From contig NZ_JAAGPD010000065.1 of the NCBI RefSeq assembly GCF_017104565.1, forward strand, positions 1 to 58,528: a stretch of DNA of 58,528 nt, written 5' to 3'. The notes below the pieces were generated by a model, which worked only from the letters and a program-made list of their open reading frames with translations, was not told the DNA's origin and did not search any database. This DNA is from Paraburkholderia sp. Tr-20389 (GTDB lineage: Bacteria > Pseudomonadota > Gammaproteobacteria > Burkholderiales > Burkholderiaceae). The position numbers were made by a program, and so were the translations under genes. Of this stretch, positions 53,370 through 58,528 are shown piece after piece. Each line of letters opens with the position of its first letter. The first letter of the stretch is position 1.

Positions 53370-54587
53370 TTATGGCATCTCGGTTGGAAGCGGTGGCGAG
53401 AGATGAGCGCCGGTCTTGAGTTCGTCGAGGTAATCGGCCCAGCGCTGCATCATTATTGTTCTGTCGTCGATGAACTTCGTCCGGTTATATGCTGTTCCGA
53501 GCGCATCGGGCACCTTGTGAGCGAGTTGATGTTCAATGACTTCGCTGGGAAACCTCAACCGCTCATGAAGGATCGTCCGCGCCATTGCGCGGAAGCCGTG
53601 TCCCGTGATCTCCGTCTTCGTGTCGAACCCCATCCTCCTCAGCGCTGCATTGATCGCTGCACCGCTCATCGGCTTTCTCACATCGCGTCCGGGGAAGACG
53701 TATTGGCGATGTCCCGTCAACCAGTGAAGTTCGCGCAGGATCGCGACGGCCTGTCGTGACAGCGGAACGAGGTGGTCGATTCGTGTTTTCGTCACTGAGT
53801 AGCGCCACTGCGCCTTGTCGAGATCGATGTCGACCCATCGTGCGGTACGAAGCTCTCCCGGCCGGACGAACATAAGCGGCGCGAGCTTGAGAGCGCATTG
53901 AACGACGAATGTCCCCTTGAACCCGTCGAGCGCACGCAGCAAAGCGGCGACGTCTTCCGGCTCGGTCATCGACGCGAAATGCGTATGACGGGCGGGTGGC
54001 AGGGCACCGCGCAGATCGGCGCTCGGATCACGTTCGGCGCGCCCCGTCGCCACTGCGTAACGAAATACCTGCCCGCAGTTCTGGTGAACACGATGTGCGG
54101 TGTCCAGCGCACCGCGGGCCTCGACTCTTCGCAGCACCGCGAGCAGCTCGACAGGACGGATCTCCGCGATGGGCCGAGCGCCGAGCCACGGGAACACATC
54201 GTTCTCGAGCCGGGCGATAATTTTCTCTGAGTGCGATGACGCCCACGAAGGGGCATGTCGCGCGTACCACTCGCGAGCGACGGCCTCGAAACTGTTTGCT
54301 GCTCGCTCGATCCTCGACGCCTTCTGGATCTTGCGTTCGAGCCCTGGGTCGATTCCGTTCGCGAGAAGCCGACGGGCGTCATCCCGGCGCAACCGCGCCT
54401 GCTTCGCGCTCACGGTCGGATACACGCCGAGCGCGAGACGCTTTTCCTTGCCGGCGAAACGATACTTGAACCGCCAGTATTTCCCCCCACTTGGGGTCAC
54501 TTCCAGATACATACCGGCACCGTCAGTGAGCCGGTAGGGCTTGTCGCGCGGGCGCGCATGGCGGATTTGCAGATCGGTCAAGGGCAT
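53370..54587 (-). CDS. P4-type tyrosine recombinase/integrase
   Basis: A 405-residue integrase. The N-terminal DUF4102 arm-binding domain is seen in PYRLTDGAGMYLEVTPSGGK, FKYRFAGKEKRLALGVYP. Catalytic residues: Arg in RPGELRTARW, HGFR (HxxR) in EITGHGFRAMART, His in IEHQLAHK, and Tyr in LGTAYNRTKF. All are intact, so it should be active. ATG 54587 (MPLTDLQIRHARP) has GAGGAG upstream. It lies 371 bp from the 3' end of tRNA-Ala, the usual layout for integration into a tRNA gene. Confidence 0.95.
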   Translation of the reverse strand: MPLTDLQIRHARPRDKPYRLTDGAGMYLEVTPSGGKYWRFKYRFAGKEKRLALGVYPTVSAKQARLRRDDARRLLANGIDPGLERKIQKASRIERAANSFEAVAREWYARHAPSWASSHSEKIIARLENDVFPWLGARPIAEIRPVELLAVLRRVEARGALDTAHRVHQNCGQVFRYAVATGRAERDPSADLRGALPPARHTHFASMTEPEDVAALLRALDGFKGTFVVQCALKLAPLMFVRPGELRTARWVDIDLDKAQWRYSVTKTRIDHLVPLSRQAVAILRELHWLTGHRQYVFPGRDVRKPMSGAAINAALRRMGFDTKTEITGHGFRAMARTILHERLRFPSEVIEHQLAHKVPDALGTAYNRTKFIDDRTIMMQRWADYLDELKTGAHLSPPLPTEMP

Positions 54588-54958
54588 CTGGACTCCTCGG
54601 GGCATCAACGATGGAAATCGTGCAGAACCCCTGACGGTGCCTGTTTTGGCAATCGTCAGTCAATAGGATTTGTCCGAACGCGCTTCATCACCGCGCAGCT
54701 AATGGTCGAAGGGAATGCCGAAACAGCATCGGTTCAGCCACAGGGCGAGCCTTGCCGGCTCGCAGCCCCCAATGAGGCAAGCCGCGACGACTTACTGGGG
54801 GCATCGGGGGCTGGCAAACGAATAATGCCCCGCCGACTGCCCCCGCCTTGACCGGCATCTCACCGGATCTGAATGAACGAGCCAAGAAACAAAAAACCCC
54901 GCGAGCCTTGCTGGCTGCGGGGTTCAAGGAATTTCTAGGACGTGTCTGGTATGCGGAA
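54588..54958. other. Attachment-side region between integrase and tRNA
   Basis: 371 bp with integrase-arm-like GGGGGCA motifs (minus- and plus-strand copies between about 54795 and 54846), the tRNA terminator and no supported gene. Confidence 0.55.
54895..54924 (-). terminator. Intrinsic terminator after tRNA-Ala
   Basis: AACCCCGC pairs with GCGGGGTT, with an inner AGCC/GGCT extension and a TTGC loop; on the minus strand TTTTTTGTTTC follows. It is 35 bp downstream of the tRNA 3' end. Confidence 0.8.
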
Positions 54959-55034
<76 letters not shown>

Positions 55035-55089
55035 ACGGTGAAACAATTCTAGCACGGCACAATTTTATTGTGCCAACCGCCGATTTGCG

Positions 55090-55425
55090 CTACTTCAAGG
55101 GCGCTCCAGCCAGCACCCAATCGACAACAGTGCGAATATCCGCATCACTCATAGCAGGATGAGCGGGCATCGGAATAGCACCCCAAACACCTGATCCACC
55201 ATCCTTGACCTTCTTGGCCAGGACAGCCGGAGCGCCGGCATTCCCCTTGTACTTCTCGGCAACCTGCTGAAACGAGGGGCCAACGAGCTTCCGGTCAACA
55301 GCATGGCAGCCCATGCAAGCATTACTACGAGCGATACCAAGACCACGCGGCGGCGCATCGGCAGCACGAGCCACGGAGCCGACCACGACAGCCGCCACCA
55401 GCAAAACAGCAACAAAAGCCCTCAT
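55090..55425 (-). CDS. Periplasmic cytochrome c (class I, c551/c552 type)
   Basis: A 111-residue protein with a signal peptide ending at ARAA. Haem attachment site CMGCH (about 37-41), the axial Met in WGAIPMPAHP, and the final helix DADIRTVVDWVLAGAPLK. A small electron carrier between respiratory complexes. It overlaps the dolP gene upstream by 4 bp, which is unusual for functionally unrelated genes but typical of this Burkholderiales locus. Confidence 0.92.
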   Translation of the reverse strand: MRAFVAVLLVAAVVVGSVARAADAPPRGLGIARSNACMGCHAVDRKLVGPSFQQVAEKYKGNAGAPAVLAKKVKDGGSGVWGAIPMPAHPAMSDADIRTVVDWVLAGAPLK

Positions 55426-56225
55426 TGCCCCGCCTTCGAATTCCCCGGATGCACCTGCGACGAGTTGCTAACCGGCGCCGGCGACTGCTGCTCCAAAGGC
55501 TTCGACGTAATCGAAGAATCCGGCACCGCCCCCGAAGTCACCTCAGCATCAGGCTGAGCGGCAGCAGCAGCCGGCGCCCCCGAAGCCGCCGACGCAGCCG
55601 CCGCCGTCGCCGCGGCAGCCTCTTGCGGCTGGATGTACTGGAACACCTTCACAACCTGCGTGACGCCAGGCACGCGGCTCGCGACGTCCGCGCCGCGATT
55701 GCCTTCATCGACTGTCACCAGACCCATCAGATAGATCGACCCGCGCTCGCACACGACCTTATAGTTGTTCGCCGAGATATCCTTCTCGGCGATCAGCGCG
55801 GTCTTCACGCGACCTTCCAGGTACGTATCGTTGCTGCGCGAAGAGAAAGAACTCGCAGGAGCAACGGTCAATTCATTGATAATCGCGTTCACGTTATTGA
55901 GGCTGCGCACGACCGATTCAGCACGTGCCTTCGAAACTTCGCCCGCCACCTCACCCGTCAACAGCACTCGCCGGTTGAACACCGTCACATTCACGTGCGC
56001 GGAATCCGGCAGGTTCTCGCTGATCAGCGACATCGCCTTCACCTGAATCTCGCGGTCTTCCGTCTGCGCGCCGAGCGTGCGCCGGTCGGTCGCAACCAGC
56101 GCGCTGCCGCCCGCCGCTGCACCCACAGCCAGCACGCAGCCCTGCAACGTCGCAGCCAGCCCGGCGACGAGACCGACCACCAGCGTGGTTCTCACAAACG
56201 TACTCTTCACGCGATATGCGCTCAT
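55422..56225 (-). CDS. dolP: Dual-BON-domain outer-membrane lipoprotein DolP (YraP)
   Basis: A 267-residue lipoprotein. Signal MSAYRVKSTFVRTTLVVGLV ending in lipobox LQGC (Cys30). Two BON domains at about 60-125 (HVNVTVFNRRVLLTGEVAGE) and about 135-205 (LEGRVKTALIAEKD, GSIYLMGLVTVDEGNRGADV). An Ala/Pro-rich C-terminal tail of about 60 residues is longer than in E. coli DolP. DolP supports outer-membrane integrity and BAM activity. ATG 56225 has AAGGAGAG upstream. Gene order rsmI-yraN-diaA-dolP matches enterobacteria. Confidence 0.9.
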   Translation of the reverse strand: MSAYRVKSTFVRTTLVVGLVAGLAATLQGCVLAVGAAAGGSALVATDRRTLGAQTEDREIQVKAMSLISENLPDSAHVNVTVFNRRVLLTGEVAGEVSKARAESVVRSLNNVNAIINELTVAPASSFSSRSNDTYLEGRVKTALIAEKDISANNYKVVCERGSIYLMGLVTVDEGNRGADVASRVPGVTQVVKVFQYIQPQEAAAATAAAASAASGAPAAAAAQPDAEVTSGAVPDSSITSKPLEQQSPAPVSNSSQVHPGNSKAGQ

Positions 56226-56245
56226 CAACTCGCTCTCCTTCGGAA

Positions 56246-56881
<636 letters not shown>

Positions 56882-57057
56882 TCAATTAGACGTGTGCCCT
56901 TCCCCGTGCGATTGTCCCGGCCGCTCCGACCGGCGCGCTTGACGAGGCCGTTCTTCATTGCGCTTGACGGCGACGCTTGCTCGCATCGAACGCGTGAACG
57001 CGCGCCGCCCTTTTCGCGTCCGCAAGTTTAGCGTACTCACGCGGCGAAACTGCGCGC

Positions 57058-57528
57058 TCAACAATCGTCCGCGCGAAAAGCGTCCCGCAGCCACACCAGA
57101 CGTCCGCGCTCGAACGCGATCACGTCGAAACGGCAAGCCGGCATCGCGACATCATGCGTCGACAAAAAGTGCTGCGCGGCGCGCACGATGCGCTGCTGCT
57201 TGCGCCGCACGACACTCGCCGCCGCACCTCCATATCCGCTTTGCGCCCGCGCACGCACTTCGACGAACACGAGCGAACCATCGCGCTCGCGCATCACGAG
57301 ATCGATCTCGCCACCGCGACACGCGACGTTACGCGCAACGAAGCGCAATCGCTGCCGCTGAAGAAACGTCAGCGCATGCGCTTCGAACGCTGCCCCGACG
57401 GTTTTGGACCGAGCGCCTCCGGAAAAGTTGTCGGCGCGTCGCGCGGCATCGCGCGCACGCTCGGGTAATGGCGCGGCCGCGTGGCACAATGTCGGCCTTG
57501 TTTCGTCTGTCTGCGTCTTCCGTGTCAT
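57058..57528 (-). CDS. yraN: YraN family (UPF0102) endonuclease-fold protein
   Basis: A 156-residue protein. The core [20 protein letters not shown], then [10 protein letters not shown] and [10 protein letters not shown] shows the E-x-D...E-V-R restriction-endonuclease-like motif of the family, and it ends [13 protein letters not shown]. Function is not established. Start choice is uncertain: ATG 57528 shares the CATG tetranucleotide with the rsmI start on the other strand, while TTG 57489 ([14 protein letters not shown]) would remove the overlap and give the more usual length. Confidence 0.88.
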   Translation of the reverse strand: MTRKTQTDETRPTLCHAAAPLPERARDAARRADNFSGGARSKTVGAAFEAHALTFLQRQRLRFVARNVACRGGEIDLVMRERDGSLVFVEVRARAQSGYGGAAASVVRRKQQRIVRAAQHFLSTHDVAMPACRFDVIAFERGRLVWLRDAFRADDC

Positions 57529-58402
57529 GACTCCTCTTTCCGAACTCGCGCAAGGGCAGCAGTACCCCGCTTCCGCGCTCTATGTCGTGGCTACACCAAT
57601 CGGCAACATCGCCGACATCACGGTGCGCGCGCTGCACGTACTCGGCCTCGTGGATCGCATCGCCGCCGAAGATACCCGCAACACGGGACAACTGCTGTCG
57701 CGCTACGGCATCTCGAAGCCGCTCGTCGCCGTGCATCAGCACAATGAACGAGAGTCGGCGCAGCGCATCGTCGACTATCTGCGTGCAGGCGAGCGCGTCG
57801 CGTATGTCTCCGATGCGGGCACGCCCGGCATCTCCGACCCAGGCGCAAAACTCGTCGATGCCGTTCGCGAAGCCGGTTTCACGATCGTTCCGCTGCCCGG
57901 CGCCAGCGCACTCGCAACCGCACTCAGCGTCGCCGGCGACTGGGTTTCGACGTTCTCGTTCCTCGGCTTCCTGCCGCCGAAAGCAAAGCAGCGCGCCGCC
58001 GCGCTCGCGCCGCTCGCCAGGCATTCGCAAGCGATGGTGTTCTACGAAGCGCCGCATCGCATCGTCGAAACCGTGCAGGCGCTCGCCGACGCGTTCGGCG
58101 GCGAGCGGCGTCTGTTGATCGGCCGTGAGCTGACGAAATTACATGAGGGATTGCATCGTTGCACCCTGGCCGAAGGGCCAAAGTGGCTCGAAGAAGATGC
58201 AAACCGGCAACGCGGCGAATTCGTGCTGGTCGTCGAAGGCGCGCCCGCGGATTCCGAAGGCGAGCACGATCACGATGCACTTCTCGGCATGCTGCTGGAA
58301 GAGGTGTCGGTGAGCAGCGCGGCAAAGATCGCGGCCTCGCTGACGGGCGTCTCGCGCAACACGCTGTACACGCGCGCGCTCGAACTTAAAAAGGACGATT
58401 GA
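57527..58402 (+). CDS. rsmI: 16S rRNA (cytidine1402-2'-O)-methyltransferase RsmI
   Basis: A 291-residue SAM-dependent methyltransferase of the tetrapyrrole methylase fold. [20 protein letters not shown] at the N-terminus, [51 protein letters not shown] and [12 protein letters not shown] are the standard RsmI blocks. It 2'-O-methylates C1402 of 16S rRNA, in the decoding centre. ATG 57527 is chosen because the homology begins directly after it. Complete; the stop is 5 bp from the start of a group II intron end. Confidence 0.95.
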   Translation: MTPLSELAQGQQYPASALYVVATPIGNIADITVRALHVLGLVDRIAAEDTRNTGQLLSRYGISKPLVAVHQHNERESAQRIVDYLRAGERVAYVSDAGTPGISDPGAKLVDAVREAGFTIVPLPGASALATALSVAGDWVSTFSFLGFLPPKAKQRAAALAPLARHSQAMVFYEAPHRIVETVQALADAFGGERRLLIGRELTKLHEGLHRCTLAEGPKWLEEDANRQRGEFVLVVEGAPADSEGEHDHDALLGMLLEEVSVSSAAKIAASLTGVSRNTLYTRALELKKDD

Positions 58403-58407
58403 ATCGG

Positions 58408-58528
58408 CATAGGGGGTAGCCAACAGGCTACGCCCCTGCCACACCACCCGGCATGCGGGTCCGCACCGGGCGGTTCGGGAAGTTGAGGTCAGGAGAGACG
58501 GGGTAGGCCTAGTCGGTCGAACCATGCA
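58408..58528 (-). mobile_element. Group II intron, 3' end (domains V-VI), runs out of window
   Basis: On the minus strand a domain V-like hairpin is formed by CCGCCCGGTGCG and CGCATGCCGGGTGG around GACC (58444-58473). Next comes a domain VI-like hairpin (GGGGCGTAGCC / GGCTACCCCC, about 58411-58435), and the putative intron ends CCCCCTAT near 58408. This resembles the 3' ends of proteobacterial group II introns. The reverse-transcriptase gene would lie beyond 58528. Insertion is in antisense orientation to rsmI, just after its stop. Confidence 0.7.

Larger units (their letters stand above)
46985..54958. mobile_element. P4-like integrative element at tRNA-Ala
   Basis: A compact block with a P4-type integrase beside tRNA-Ala, two AlpA-type regulators, a PriCT-Toprim-DUF927 primase/helicase, small coupled genes and paired GTTAC arrays. 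No structural phage or conjugation genes are present, as in P4-like satellites. The right edge is set by the tRNA 3' end; the left edge is set loosely just after the chaperone gene and could be much further left. Confidence 0.55.

Overview
The DNA is high-GC with Burkholderiales-type gene content: an RsbRST stressosome cluster, an OpgC-family protein, a Burkholderia-style porin, and the rsmI-yraN-diaA-dolP neighbourhood. Paraburkholderia or a close relative is the best guess. This rests on gene content and composition only.

Region 1 (1-17.5 kb) looks like resident chromosome. It starts inside a chaperone-usher outer-membrane usher gene (5' end outside the window), followed by a two-domain spore-coat-U-type fimbrial protein. 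Facing them is an 11-kb leftward signalling cluster: rsbR-rsbS-rsbT, a kinase-like/PP2C phosphatase, a histidine kinase with an RsbT-like N-terminus, a REC-HK-REC hybrid kinase and a 1635-residue double-kinase hybrid. A tannase-family hydrolase that has lost both motif cysteines follows, overlapping an OpgC-type acyltransferase.

Region 2 (17.6-28.2 kb) is an AT-richer accessory block that looks like a defence island. It holds a type III restriction-modification pair (mod-res), an unknown gene plus a two-TM membrane protein, and a very compact pair encoding a Panacea (SocA/GepA-type) protein and a divergent class III nucleotide-cyclase-like protein. A strong promoter overlapped by a perfect LexA-type box precedes this pair, and the two reading frames are separated by one stop codon in the same frame. 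GIY-YIG and DUF5710 genes follow. The Panacea/cyclase-like pair is my best candidate for an undescribed system.

Region 3 (28.2-47 kb) is mixed accessory DNA: a PAS-GGDEF-EAL protein, an RsbRD-type hybrid kinase, a divergent HxlR / NTF2-like-SDR cassette, a BamA paralogue whose 5' region also exists as a diverged broken copy 2.3 kb upstream, a short YadA-type adhesin, a porin, a VirK/YbjX protein, a NarL-type regulator with a downstream lipoprotein, and an orphan fimbrial-type chaperone.

Region 4 (about 47-54.96 kb) is a P4-like integrative element: a PriCT-Toprim-DUF927 primase/helicase with three small coupled genes, two AlpA-type regulators, a DUF6387 gene and a tyrosine integrase, next to tRNA-Ala(CGC). 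Two arrays of GTTAC/GTAAC motifs flank the replication module like the ori and crr of phage P4.

Region 5 (55-58.5 kb) is conserved chromosome: cytochrome c, dolP, diaA, yraN and rsmI. The 3' end of a group II intron abuts rsmI at the window edge.
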